From NCBI RefSeq assembly GCF_036227485.1, contig NZ_CP109479.1:124001-188000 (forward strand): a stretch of DNA of 64,000 bases. Reading direction: 5' to 3'. A program made the translations under genes and the position numbers. How positions within the stretch are numbered: the stretch's first letter is position 1; every line of letters begins with the position of its first letter. Positions 8,802 to 16,994 of the stretch are shown piece after piece. The stretch comes from Streptomyces sp. NBC_01451. GTDB taxonomy: Bacteria > Actinomycetota > Actinomycetes > Streptomycetales > Streptomycetaceae. Under the pieces are notes generated by a model that saw only the letters and a list, made by a program, of their open reading frames with translations, had not been told where the DNA came from and did no database searches.

Positions 8802-9205
8802 CCTCCCGGCCACCACAGGAGCCCTTACCCAGGGCTGGAGACGACACGTCGGGCATCGTCCGGCTCTACACGCTGACCGACGGCCGCACCCGTCCCCGAC
8901 ACCACCTGAACCTCCAGACCGTGCTCGGACCCGGCCGCCGTCAGCCCGCTCCCGGGCTCTCGCCGGAAAGCGCCCAGATCATCGGACTGTGCCGCCAACG
9001 GCGGCGTCCCCTCGCGGAAGTGGCCGGCACCACCGGTGTGCACGTCACCGCGGTGAAGATTCTCGTCTCCGACCTGATCGATGCGGGCGCCCTGATGGTG
9101 CCCGTCCCGCAGACGCCGGGCGACCGCTCCGACCTTCAGCTCCTGGAATCCCTCAGCGCCTTCCTCAAGACCAAGTTCCCCGACGCGGTAGCGAAGGCCG
9201 GGTGA
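8798..9205 (+). CDS. cvnC: conservon DUF742 protein CvnC
   Basis: This 135-residue DUF742 protein has the expected RLYTLTDGRT near its N-terminus and a winged-helix-like segment (CRQRRRPLAEVAG, then VTAVKILVSDLIDAG). CvnC proteins connect the roadblock protein and the GTPase in conservons; a DNA-binding function has been suggested from the fold but is not demonstrated by this sequence. It overlaps cvnB by ATGA and cvnD by GTGA. Confidence 0.9.
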   Translation: MTSRPPQEPLPRAGDDTSGIVRLYTLTDGRTRPRHHLNLQTVLGPGRRQPAPGLSPESAQIIGLCRQRRRPLAEVAGTTGVHVTAVKILVSDLIDAGALMVPVPQTPGDRSDLQLLESLSAFLKTKFPDAVAKAG

Positions 9206-9810
9206 CACCTGTGACGCAGTTCCCTCAGCCTGCCGGGCGCACAGCCCTGAAGCTGGTTGTCGCCGGAGGATTCGGCGTCGGCAAGACCACCGCGATCGGC
9301 GCCATCAGCGACATCAAGCCGTTGAGAACCGAAGAAGTCCTCACCGCGCACAGCGCGGCCACCGACAGTCTGGACGGTGTCGAGGCCAAGACGACCACGA
9401 CGGTCGCCTTCGATTTCGGCCGTGTCGGCTGGGACGACCCTGAACACCTGGAGCTGTACCTCTTCGGCACTCCGGGACAGCCGCGGTTCTGGAACCTGTG
9501 GCACGACCTCTCCGCGGGGGCCTTCGGCGCCGTGGTCCTGGCCGACACCCGCCGCCTGGAGAGCAGCTACCCGGCAGCCGACTTCTTCGAACAGCTCGGC
9601 CTGCCCTTCGTCATCGCCGTCAACCGCTTCCCCGGGGCTGCCCCGCGCACCCTGCCCGAGATCCGCGAAGCCTTCGACGTAGGCGACAACATCCCCGTGA
9701 TCTTCTGCGATGCCCGCAACCCCCATTCCGTGGCCGGCGTCCTGCTCACCCTGATCAGACACGCACTGGCCCTGGCCACCGACGACTCAGCCCTCTTGGA
9801 CGCGAGATGA
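9202..9810 (+). CDS. cvnD: conservon small GTPase CvnD
   Basis: This 202-residue Ras-like GTPase of the conservon type has a P-loop GGFGVGKTT at residues 22-30, a switch-region TTTTVAFDFG, the G3-like FGTPGQPRF and the G4-like IAVNRF. GTG 9202 overlaps the cvnC stop; a second in-frame GTG at 9211 is also possible. It is the switch component of the CvnA-D module. Its stop overlaps the GAF gene's ATG by 4 bp, which ties that gene to the same unit. Confidence 0.9.
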   Translation: MTPVTQFPQPAGRTALKLVVAGGFGVGKTTAIGAISDIKPLRTEEVLTAHSAATDSLDGVEAKTTTTVAFDFGRVGWDDPEHLELYLFGTPGQPRFWNLWHDLSAGAFGAVVLADTRRLESSYPAADFFEQLGLPFVIAVNRFPGAAPRTLPEIREAFDVGDNIPVIFCDARNPHSVAGVLLTLIRHALALATDDSALLDAR

Positions 9811-10415
9811 CCTCCACCCCCAGCCACCCGAGCCCCGCTCCGCACGTCCCGGCGCTCCACGCCGTGCACCACCGGATCGAGACCTTCACCGACGACCCGC
9901 AGACCGAAGCCGCCCAGATGGCCACCCGCCTGACCAGGTTCGAGCAGCTGGGCATCGGGACGGAGGGCGTCGAGGTACTGGACGAGATCGCCCACGACAT
10001 GGGCGAGCGTGCCGACTTCCTCTACGCCATGGTGAACGCGTTCGGCGCGCAGCAGACCTTTCTCGGCCTGCGCAACCCGCCCCGCGACGCCGGCTATCCC
10101 ATCGTGGGCCGCACCATGAGCCGCAGTCACGGATGGTGCCCCGAGGTCGTCCGGCGCAAGCTGTCGCTGCCTCTGCCGAATGTGGCCGCCTCCCCGCGGT
10201 TCGCCAGCAACCTCGTCGTCGACGCCATCGGCATCCAGAGCTACTTCGGCAGCCCCGTCATCGACGCGCACACCGGCCTCGCCCTGCTCACGGTCTGCAT
10301 CATCGACCCCGAACCGCGCACCCTCCATGACGCGAGACGGGTCCTGGCCATCGTCAAGGACACCGCGCGCACCGCAGCCGACACGCTCCAGATCGTCACC
10401 CCGCCTGCCCCCTGA
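9807..10415 (+). CDS. GAF-domain protein, conservon fifth gene
   Basis: This 202-residue protein has a GAF-type core: MSRSHGWCPEVVRRK, then an exposed-strand segment GIQSYFGSPVIDAHTGLALLTVC. The region around VGRTMSRSHGWC resembles GAF proteins annotated as ligand or redox sensors. It overlaps cvnD by 4 bp, so it is translated with the conservon. Some Streptomyces conservons carry an added effector gene, often a cytochrome P450; here a GAF protein takes that position. Its ligand is unknown. Confidence 0.75.
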   Translation: MTSTPSHPSPAPHVPALHAVHHRIETFTDDPQTEAAQMATRLTRFEQLGIGTEGVEVLDEIAHDMGERADFLYAMVNAFGAQQTFLGLRNPPRDAGYPIVGRTMSRSHGWCPEVVRRKLSLPLPNVAASPRFASNLVVDAIGIQSYFGSPVIDAHTGLALLTVCIIDPEPRTLHDARRVLAIVKDTARTAADTLQIVTPPAP

Positions 10416-10492
10416 CGTAGCAACTGCCCGCGCACCCCCGCGTGCAGCCGGCCTCAGCCGTCATGTGAGCCCATCAGGGAAAGGGGACGTTC

Positions 10493-11779
10493 ATGTCCGC
10501 ATCCAGCACACCCCGCGCGCCCCGCGTGCTCGACACGTTCCTCACCCCCCGCCACCAGGCCCTGTGGGAGGACGTCGACGCCTTCGCCGACGAGGAGATC
10601 CGCCCCCGGGTGACCCACATGGAAAGCGCCCGCTATGTCGACCGGAAGGTGGCCCGGCTCCTGGCCGCCCGCGGCTGGTTCGGCGTCACCGTGCCCAAGG
10701 CGTACGGCGGCATGCAGGCCGGGCATGTGGCCAAGTCCATCCTCATCCACCGCCTTGCCCGGGTATCCGCCGCCGCCGCGGCGATCCTCCAGGCCAGCCT
10801 GATCCCCGTCGCCGCCCTGCTCCACTTCGGCACCGAACGACAGCGTGCGGAACTCCTCCCGGGCGTCGCCGACGGCAGCGTGCTGCTGTCGATCGCCGTC
10901 ACCGAACCCGACCAGGGCGGCCACATCGGCGGCATGACCACCACAGCCGAGTGGGACGGCAAAGCGTGGATCCTCACCGGCACGAAGGCACACATCGGGA
11001 ACAGCCAGATCGCCGACATCCATGTCGTGGTCGCCCGTACCGCACCGCCCGGCACCCGCACCTCCCAGGCCCTGACCGCCTTCCTCGTCGCCGGCGAGCG
11101 CAGAGGCGTCTGCGCCAACCGGTACGTCGGCGCGTTCGGCCTGCGCGGCTTCGGCTTCGGCGGGCTCGGATTCGACCGCGTACGCCTCCCCCCGGAGAAC
11201 GTTCTCGGCGAGGTCGGAGGGGGCCTGGCCGTCGCCCAGTCCAGCAGCATCCTCTACGGACGGCCCAACCTCACGGCCCTCTCCCTCGGCCTGCACGAAG
11301 CGGCCCTCGACCTCACCACCCGGTACACCGCCAGCCGGCCCCGCTACCAGGGAACGCTCTGCGACATCGGCGTCGTACGCGACCGTGTCGGCGCGATGAC
11401 GGCCCGCCTGCACACCGCCCGGATCCTCACCTACCACGCCGTCGACATGCTCGACCACGGCACGGACTGCGACGACCAGCTCATCACCGCCAAGACCTTC
11501 GGCCACGAAGCGGCCCGCGACTCCGGCCGGGACGCGATGGAACTGCACGGCGCGAACAGCCTCGACACCTCCGGCGAGATCTCCCGGGTCTTCCGTGACA
11601 TGCAGACCACCTACGCACCCGCCGGCACCGGCGAAGTCCAGCGCCTGCGCCTGGCCCAAGCCGCCCTGCGCGAGCACAGACCCAGACCCGCCCCCCAGGA
11701 CGAGACAGGGCACATTCCGTGGTCGGTGCGCTTCGCCGACCACCTGCGGCACATCGAGCCCGACCCGACAGCCGTCTGA
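10493..11779 (+). CDS. acyl-CoA dehydrogenase-like flavoprotein
   Basis: This 428-residue protein has the N-terminal, middle and C-terminal domains of the acyl-CoA dehydrogenase superfamily. Recognisable parts are RGWFGVTVPKAYGG, the substrate/flavin strand IAVTEPDQGGH, ILTGTKAHIGNSQIAD, GRPNLTALSLGL, and the C-terminal DAMELHGANSLD. The enzyme should be FAD-dependent and act on an acyl thioester or a carrier-bound substrate. AAGGGGA lies upstream of ATG 10493. It follows the GAF gene by 77 bp in the same direction and may be the metabolic output of the conservon operon; that link is inference. Confidence 0.8.
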   Translation: MSASSTPRAPRVLDTFLTPRHQALWEDVDAFADEEIRPRVTHMESARYVDRKVARLLAARGWFGVTVPKAYGGMQAGHVAKSILIHRLARVSAAAAAILQASLIPVAALLHFGTERQRAELLPGVADGSVLLSIAVTEPDQGGHIGGMTTTAEWDGKAWILTGTKAHIGNSQIADIHVVVARTAPPGTRTSQALTAFLVAGERRGVCANRYVGAFGLRGFGFGGLGFDRVRLPPENVLGEVGGGLAVAQSSSILYGRPNLTALSLGLHEAALDLTTRYTASRPRYQGTLCDIGVVRDRVGAMTARLHTARILTYHAVDMLDHGTDCDDQLITAKTFGHEAARDSGRDAMELHGANSLDTSGEISRVFRDMQTTYAPAGTGEVQRLRLAQAALREHRPRPAPQDETGHIPWSVRFADHLRHIEPDPTAV

Positions 11780-11786
11780 CAACCCC

Positions 11787-11826
11787 CGCGCACGGCACCC
11801 CCGTGAAATCCGCATCACCGTGCGCG
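11787..11826 (+). terminator. candidate terminator of the conservon operon
   Basis: Arms CGCGCACGG and CCGTGCGCG (9 bp) enclose a 22-nt loop, starting 8 bp after the acyl-CoA dehydrogenase stop. There is no T run, as usual in Streptomyces. The rest of the gap to about 12238 is GC-rich, includes a run of eight G near 11911, and shows no convincing gene. Confidence 0.4.
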
Positions 11827-12238
11827 GGCCCCTTGCCGTCGAGCGGGAATGGGGGTTCCCCGCCCGACGACAGGACACCAGCACCCTTCGCTCCCCCGGG
11901 CCCGTGACGGCCGGGGGGGGCGGGCCAAGAGCCAAGCGGCCCGGCCCGGCCCGGCACAACCCATCACTTCTGGACAGGACCCATGGTGCCGACCTGCATG
12001 AACGTCTTTGTGCCCGGCCGCCTCCGGCCGACGCCTCCGGTTCCGCGTCCGCCTGATACATCCACTGCGCCCGCCTTCCCGCGCTGCTCCGTCCGAGTCG
12101 ACGCACAGCAGCCGCCTCCGCTGCCGGGATCGGGCGACGGTTCAGCGACCCACAACTGCCTCACCGTGCGGGACGGCATCCAGACCTCCGGACCTGGCCG
12201 GGCAGACCGCGCAGCTTGTTCACCGGGGGGCGCCGACG

Positions 12239-12758
12239 GTGACGGACGGCATGGCGTTCCTGCACCGCGACGGCAACGCCCCCGTCCTGTACGAACTCCC
12301 CGCCGGGGCCCGCCGCTTCGGCGGCTGCGTCCAGCAGCGCGGCGGGACGGCCAAAAATGGGGCTGGTCCACCGGCCGTCCGCCGCCTGTGCGGCAGACAC
12401 CTCCCGCATGCCGGCCGCCGTGCCCCCCGAGCCGGACCTCCACCGCCTCCCCGGACTCCTGGGCGAGGGGCACCTGGTGACGGCCTGCGTCGCCAAGAAG
12501 ACCCGCCCGCCCGCACACGATCCGGAGCGGCGCGGCGGCCACCGCGTCCTGGCCATCGGCCACACGGACGGGACAGGTCGTCTTGCGCACCCCGTCCCAG
12601 ACACCATCCCCCAGACCCTGGCCCCGGTCCTGTCCCTGGACCGCTTCGGGGACTTCTTCGCCGGACGCGGTGTCCGGCCCGACCTGCGCCGCACCGTACG
12701 GCTGCCGGCTGCCCGGCCCTCCACGGCCCGCCCGGCAGCGTCCCAACCCACCACCTGA
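12239..12758 (+). pseudogene. unknown gene upstream of murF, apparent frameshift at an A run
   Basis: Two frames look coding in turn. From GTG 12239 (or ATG 12251) one frame reads MAFLHRDGNAPVLYELP and continues to about 12352. A second frame from about 12357 reads MGLVHRPSAACAAD and then SLDRFGDFFAG, ending in TGA at 12758, 16 bp before murF. The change falls on the run CCAAAAATGG at 12351-12360. A one-base change there would join them into a protein of about 170 residues. I do not recognise the family. It could be a true disrupted gene, a sequencing error, or two small ORFs. Confidence 0.35.
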
Positions 12759-12773
12759 GCAGGGAGAATCGCG

Positions 12774-14171
12774 TTGCATCCCATGTCCTTGACCAGCATC
12801 GCCGCCGTCGTCGGCGGCCGGCTCGCCAATGTCCTCGACCGCAAGGCCCAGGTCACGCAGCCCGCCCGCGTCGACTCCCGCGAGATCGTCCCCGGAGCCT
12901 TGTTCGTCGCGCTGAAGGGCCAGTACACCGATGGCCATGACTACGTCGAGGCCGCCATCGCAGGCGGTGCGGTCGCGGCCCTCGTCACCCGGCCCGTGGG
13001 CTTCCCCGCGATCGTCGTCGAGGATGTCCTGACCGCGTTCGCACGCCTCGGCCGCGCCCTCCTCCACGACCCCCTGGCCACCGCCACGGTGGTGGCCGTC
13101 ACCGGCTCGGCCGGCAAGACAAGCACGAAGGACTTCATCGCCCAGGTGCTGCCCGGCACCGTGGTCTGCACCCCGCAGTCCTTCAACAACGAGACCGGCC
13201 TGCCGCTGACCATCACCCTGGGCGACAAGACCACCGACTACCTCGTCCTGGAGATGGGAGCCCGCCACATCGGCGACATCCGGGACCTCACCTGGATCGC
13301 CCCGCCGGACATCAGCGTCATCACCAACGTCGGCACCGCACACCTCGGCGAGTTCGGCAGCCGGCAGAACATCGCCCAGGCCACGGGCGAGATCGTCGAA
13401 GCCCTCCAGCCCGACGGACTCGCCGTCCTGAACGCCGACGACGACTTCACCGCAGCCATCCGCCTGCGCACCCGGGGCAGGGTCGTCACCTACGGGCTGA
13501 GCGAACAGGCCACCGTCCGCGCCGTCGACGTCACCACCGACGGTCAGGGCCGGGCCTCCTACACCCTCACCGCCCCCGAGGGCAGCGCCCCCGTCCACCT
13601 CCAGTCCGCCGGCGACGTACAGGTTCCCAACAGCCTGGCCGCCGCCGCCGTCGCCCGCGAAGCCGGACTCCGCGTGCAGGAGAGCGCCGCACGCCTGTCC
13701 CAGGCCCTCCCGCGCTCCCGGTGGCGGATGGAGACGACCACCCGCGCCGACGGCGTCACGATCGTCAACGACGCCTACAACGCCAACCCCCACTCGATGC
13801 GCCACGCCCTGAACGCACTCGCCTCCATGACCGGCGGACGCGACCAGCGCTCCATCGCCGTCCTGGGCCGGATGAACGAACTCGGCGACGACGCGCGCAC
13901 CTCCCACGAGGAGATCGGCCGCCACGCCGCCGAACGGGACCTGGACCAGATCATCCTGGTGGGAGAGGACGAAGCCGGATGGATGCAGGACGGCGTGCGC
14001 AGCAGCGGCGGGACAGCCCTCCACCTGCCCGACCAGGACACCGCCCTGGACCTGTTGCGCAACACCCTGCGCTCCGGCGACGTCGTCCTGATCAAAGCCG
14101 GCCGGGACGTCCAGCTGCAGCAGCTCGCCGACGCGCTGCTCCAGCCCAGCCCCCATCCCACCGGCGCCTAG
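12774..14171 (+). CDS. murF: MurF-type UDP-MurNAc-tripeptide:D-Ala-D-Ala ligase
   Basis: This 465-residue Mur ligase has an N-terminal domain with VDSREIVPGALFVALKG (UDP-substrate recognition), the ATP-binding P-loop VTGSAGKTSTK with Lys115, then SFNNETGLPLT, LEMGARHIGDI, ITNVGTAHL and NDAYNANPHSM, all in MurF order. It should add D-Ala-D-Ala to the peptidoglycan precursor or to a related nucleotide precursor. The TTG at 12774 is preferred because AGGGAGA ends six bases before it; ATG 12783 would be 15 bases away. It converges with the MurC-like gene, with a 4-bp 3' overlap. It is probably a second copy rather than the housekeeping dcw-cluster gene, because no dcw neighbours are present. Confidence 0.85.
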   Translation: MHPMSLTSIAAVVGGRLANVLDRKAQVTQPARVDSREIVPGALFVALKGQYTDGHDYVEAAIAGGAVAALVTRPVGFPAIVVEDVLTAFARLGRALLHDPLATATVVAVTGSAGKTSTKDFIAQVLPGTVVCTPQSFNNETGLPLTITLGDKTTDYLVLEMGARHIGDIRDLTWIAPPDISVITNVGTAHLGEFGSRQNIAQATGEIVEALQPDGLAVLNADDDFTAAIRLRTRGRVVTYGLSEQATVRAVDVTTDGQGRASYTLTAPEGSAPVHLQSAGDVQVPNSLAAAAVAREAGLRVQESAARLSQALPRSRWRMETTTRADGVTIVNDAYNANPHSMRHALNALASMTGGRDQRSIAVLGRMNELGDDARTSHEEIGRHAAERDLDQIILVGEDEAGWMQDGVRSSGGTALHLPDQDTALDLLRNTLRSGDVVLIKAGRDVQLQQLADALLQPSPHPTGA

Positions 14172-15613
14172 GCCGCGGCGGGGGCCAGCGCGGCCCGCAG
14201 CAGCGGCCCCGACTCGACGATGTCACCGGTCCCCATCAGGATCACCACATCACCCGACCGCGCCCCATCGGCAGCGGACACCACGGCCTGCGCCCGGTCG
14301 GGCACCACATGCCCCGCGCTGCCGCCCGCACCGGTGATGCGGGCGGCCAGCGCCTCCAGCGCCCCGGCGACGACGCCCTGACCACTGTCCGTCAGCACCA
14401 CCCGGTCACAGCCGGCCAGCGCCTTCGCGAAGGCATCGCCGAACATGTCCAGCCGGGCCTGGCCAGGCGACTGGAACACCACGATCACCCGGCCGCCGGC
14501 CTCCACCAGGCAGCGCGCGGCAGCCAGATCCACGCCCACCTCGTCGGGATGATGGGCGTAGGAGTCGAAGACCAGCACCCCGGCCGCCTCCCCCGACAGC
14601 GTCATACGCCGCCGCACACCGTCGAAGCAGCCCAGGGCCTCCACGGCCAGGTCGCCCTCCTGGCCCAGGGTGTGCAGGGTGGCGACGGCCGCGGCGGCGT
14701 TCAGGAGCTGGTGGACGCCGGGCACCCGCAGCACGAGATCGAACTCCCTACCCCGCGGACCGTGCAGCACCGCCGTGGTGCTCCCGCCCGTACTGACCGC
14801 CTCACTCACCCGCCAGTCCGCGGACGACGAGAGGCCGAACGTCACCCTCCGGGGCCCGTCCCCCCGCGCGGCCAGCCGGGAGGCGAGTTCCCGGCATCCG
14901 GGATCGTCGGCGCTCAGCACCAGCGTGCCGTGCACGTCCAGACCGGTACGGACACACCGCTCGTAGGCGCCGACGTGGTCGACCGCCGCGGCATAGTTCT
15001 CCACGTGGCCGTGCCCGATGCTCGTGATCACCGCCACGCCCATCCGCACACCGATATGAGTGCGGTCCGACTCGTCGACCTCCGCGACGAAGAAACCACC
15101 CCTGCCCGCACATCCGCCACTGCCCGGCACATCAAGGTCGCCACCCAGCACGTACGAGGGCTCCTGCCCCATGCGGGCGAGCGAGAACGCCAGCATCCCC
15201 GACGTACTTGTCCTCCCGTGCGTCCCCAGCACCGCCACCACCGCACGGTCGGCCGCCATCAACGCGTTCAGCACCGCCGACCGGTGCACCAGCGGGATAC
15301 CGCGCCGGCGCGCCTGTGCGATCTCGGGATGGTCCTCACCCACTCCATGCGTGAACACGACCGCGGTCGCGTCCGCCGGGACCTGCCCGGCCGCGTGCCC
15401 GGTGTGCACCACCACACCACAGCGGACCAGTTCCTCCAGCCCCTCCGACACCCGGACATCACTGCCCGACACCATGTATCCCCGCTCGGCACACACCCGC
15501 GCCACCGGCAGCATGCCCAGGCCGCCGATCCCCACGAAATACGGGCGCCTCACATCCACCGGACCACCGGCCGGCACCGTCGGCGTGATCGTAGGGACTG
15601 CGGCTTCCGCCAT
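14168..15613 (-). CDS. MurC-like Mur ligase with altered P-loop
   Basis: This 481-residue protein matches MurC (UDP-MurNAc:L-Ala ligase) in layout: the Rossmann-type opening YFVGIGGLGMLPVA, SGSDVRVSEGL, P-loop GTHGRTSTSGM, VAEVDESD, and the C-terminal SYAHHPDEV and VVFQSPGQ. The P-loop lysine is replaced by Arg134 (codon AGG), and the usual NIExDH segment reads SIGHGHVENY. Both positions matter for ATP and magnesium in the family. It may therefore be a weak or inactive enzyme, a regulatory paralogue, or a ligase with changed chemistry. It converges on murF, and its ATG shares CATG with the divergent ORF at 15612. Confidence 0.8.
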   Translation of the reverse strand: MAEAAVPTITPTVPAGGPVDVRRPYFVGIGGLGMLPVARVCAERGYMVSGSDVRVSEGLEELVRCGVVVHTGHAAGQVPADATAVVFTHGVGEDHPEIAQARRRGIPLVHRSAVLNALMAADRAVVAVLGTHGRTSTSGMLAFSLARMGQEPSYVLGGDLDVPGSGGCAGRGGFFVAEVDESDRTHIGVRMGVAVITSIGHGHVENYAAAVDHVGAYERCVRTGLDVHGTLVLSADDPGCRELASRLAARGDGPRRVTFGLSSSADWRVSEAVSTGGSTTAVLHGPRGREFDLVLRVPGVHQLLNAAAAVATLHTLGQEGDLAVEALGCFDGVRRRMTLSGEAAGVLVFDSYAHHPDEVGVDLAAARCLVEAGGRVIVVFQSPGQARLDMFGDAFAKALAGCDRVVLTDSGQGVVAGALEALAARITGAGGSAGHVVPDRAQAVVSAADGARSGDVVILMGTGDIVESGPLLRAALAPAAA

Positions 15614-16175
15614 GACACACCCTCCTCCAAGGCGGCCCCAGCCACCTCACCAAGCACCACACGCCCACCTGGTGGAAGGCACACCACCACCGTCCCGCCC
15701 GGCCCCCCACACCGTCTACGACCCGCGGTGCTGCGAACCCCTCCGCAACACGATCACGCCCCCCTGCCAGCCCACACCACCCGGACGGCACACACTGAAA
15801 AACCCGAACTACACCCTCGCACTCGCCCTCGCCCAGGCAGGCTGGAACAACAGCGAAACCGCCCGCCGCATCAACCACCGGGCCGAACAAACAGGACAAC
15901 GCGGCATCGCCGTCGACCGCTCCCGGGTCAGCCGATGGATCCGCCACGGCGAAAAACCCCGCCACCCCGTCCCCGAACTCCTCGCCACCCTCCTGACCGA
16001 ACACCTCACCCAGCCCTACACACCGCGACTACTCGGCATCGCTGCGGACCACAGCCTCCACATCTCCATAGGAGAAACCCAACACCACACCCTCCAAGCC
16101 AAAGCCGCAGCCGCGAACATGCCAGCCGAGGACTACGCCCGCGCACTCCTCCACACCGCACTCTCCGATACCTGA
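15612..16175 (+). CDS. putative DNA-binding protein, start uncertain
   Basis: The C-terminal 130 residues look coding: TLALALAQAGWNNSETARRIN, then RGIAVDRSRVSRWIRHGEKPRHPVP and LLATLLTEHLTQPYTPR. This resembles Streptomyces helix-turn-helix proteins in which a turn between SETARRIN and SRVSRWI contacts DNA. The final segment AANMPAEDYARALL recalls ribbon-helix-helix-like tails. ATG 15612 overlaps the start of the divergent MurC-like gene (shared CATG) and has no good ribosome site. The in-frame GTG at 15672 is an alternative, and the first 55 residues may not be translated. Confidence 0.55.
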   Translation: MTHPPPRRPQPPHQAPHAHLVEGTPPPSRPAPHTVYDPRCCEPLRNTITPPCQPTPPGRHTLKNPNYTLALALAQAGWNNSETARRINHRAEQTGQRGIAVDRSRVSRWIRHGEKPRHPVPELLATLLTEHLTQPYTPRLLGIAADHSLHISIGETQHHTLQAKAAAANMPAEDYARALLHTALSDT

Positions 16176-16395
16176 ACAGCCACCGAACCCGACCCCCGCG
16201 CCCCCCCACAGGATGTTCCCCAGCCTCCGCCTCACGCCCGACAGGACCCCTCCCAACTCCCGCACACACTCACGACTTCGCGGCCCGGCACGCACAGCAC
16301 AGCCAGCGGTGCCGGCGTACACGTCGACGTGGCTCTGGGAAGTGGCTCTGGCAGAGGTACAAGCGAGCGTGGTCTCGGAGACGCCCGGCACCACC

Positions 16396-16710
16396 ATGGA
16401 GACCATCACCGTGTTGTTCTCCGTGGTCGCCTTCGTGTTCTACGGCACCGAGGCGGTCTTCGGGCTCAAGACGGCGCCTCGAGGCTGCAGTCGACCCTCG
16501 CTCGCTCTCCACCGGCATCTGTCTGCCTCACGGGCCTCGCCAATCGGATCCCACCCCCCGGTCCGCTGCGGTGCCCGGCGTGTCAGGAATCTGGGCGCAG
16601 CGAGAGCAGCGGGAAGCGATCTCGTTGCGGTGCGCTGTTGTTGTGTGGTAGCTGACGTCGCTGACCTGCGAAATGTCACAAGTCCTGGGACTGGACGCTT
16701 AAGGGGGTAA
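16396..16710 (+). CDS. possible small membrane protein
   Basis: This is a 104-residue ORF beginning METITVLFSVVAFVFYGTEA, a plausible single membrane helix. After about residue 28 the sequence becomes Ser/Arg/Ala-rich without recognisable structure, so the gene may be truncated by rearrangement. No strong ribosome site precedes it. The surrounding 16176-16710 region otherwise shows nothing I recognise. Confidence 0.25.
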   Translation: METITVLFSVVAFVFYGTEAVFGLKTAPRGCSRPSLALHRHLSASRASPIGSHPPVRCGARRVRNLGAARAAGSDLVAVRCCCVVADVADLRNVTSPGTGRLRG

Positions 16711-16713
16711 TAC

Positions 16714-16731
16714 GGCGCCTCGGGAGGCGCC
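16714..16731 (+). promoter_or_regulatory. stem-loop ahead of the sigma operon
   Basis: GGCGCCT and AGGCGCC form a perfect 7-bp stem with a CGGG loop, about 9 bp before the GGGGAG ribosome site of the next gene. It could affect translation initiation or be part of a promoter-proximal operator. Confidence 0.3.
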
Positions 16732-16750
16732 GACGACTTGGGGAGTTCGT

Positions 16751-16993
16751 ATGGAGCCCGTGACGATCACCGCAGGGTTCGCCGCTGCGGCCGGAGCGCT
16801 GCGGCTGGTGTACACCTGGATGAGCGCGCGTTCGTGCTGGCGCCGTGTGGAGAGGGAGATCCGCAGGGCTGAGCAGCAGCGGGAGACTCCGATCGACACG
16901 ATCGGCCATCTGCCGCCCGGCAGCGAGATCACGGAGATTCTGCCCGACGGTCGGCGCGTGACCATCAAACTCCCGCGCGGCGAGGCAGCCTGA
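16751..16993 (+). CDS. small hypothetical protein, first gene of sigma operon
   Basis: This is an 80-residue protein with GGGGAG at good spacing before its ATG. Residues 5-24 are hydrophobic (TITAGFAAAAGALRLVY). A basic helical part follows, and the C-terminus reads GSEITEILPDGRRVTIKLP, a short beta-hairpin-like pattern. The stop is one base before the sigma factor ATG, so it is co-transcribed. The function is unknown; a small membrane-linked regulator of the sigma factor is possible but not shown. Confidence 0.6.
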   Translation: MEPVTITAGFAAAAGALRLVYTWMSARSCWRRVEREIRRAEQQRETPIDTIGHLPPGSEITEILPDGRRVTIKLPRGEAA

Positions 16994-16994
16994 C

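Noticed and set aside
10454..14156. Very long minus-strand open frames opposite the acyl-CoA dehydrogenase and murF genes
   Set aside because: They are antisense shadows produced by high GC; translations are Gly/Val/Asp-rich without domains, while the plus-strand proteins have full family signatures.
13721..16651. A 976-codon plus-strand ORF across murF and the MurC-like gene
   Set aside because: Its translation is Arg/Pro/His-rich low complexity and crosses two well-supported genes.
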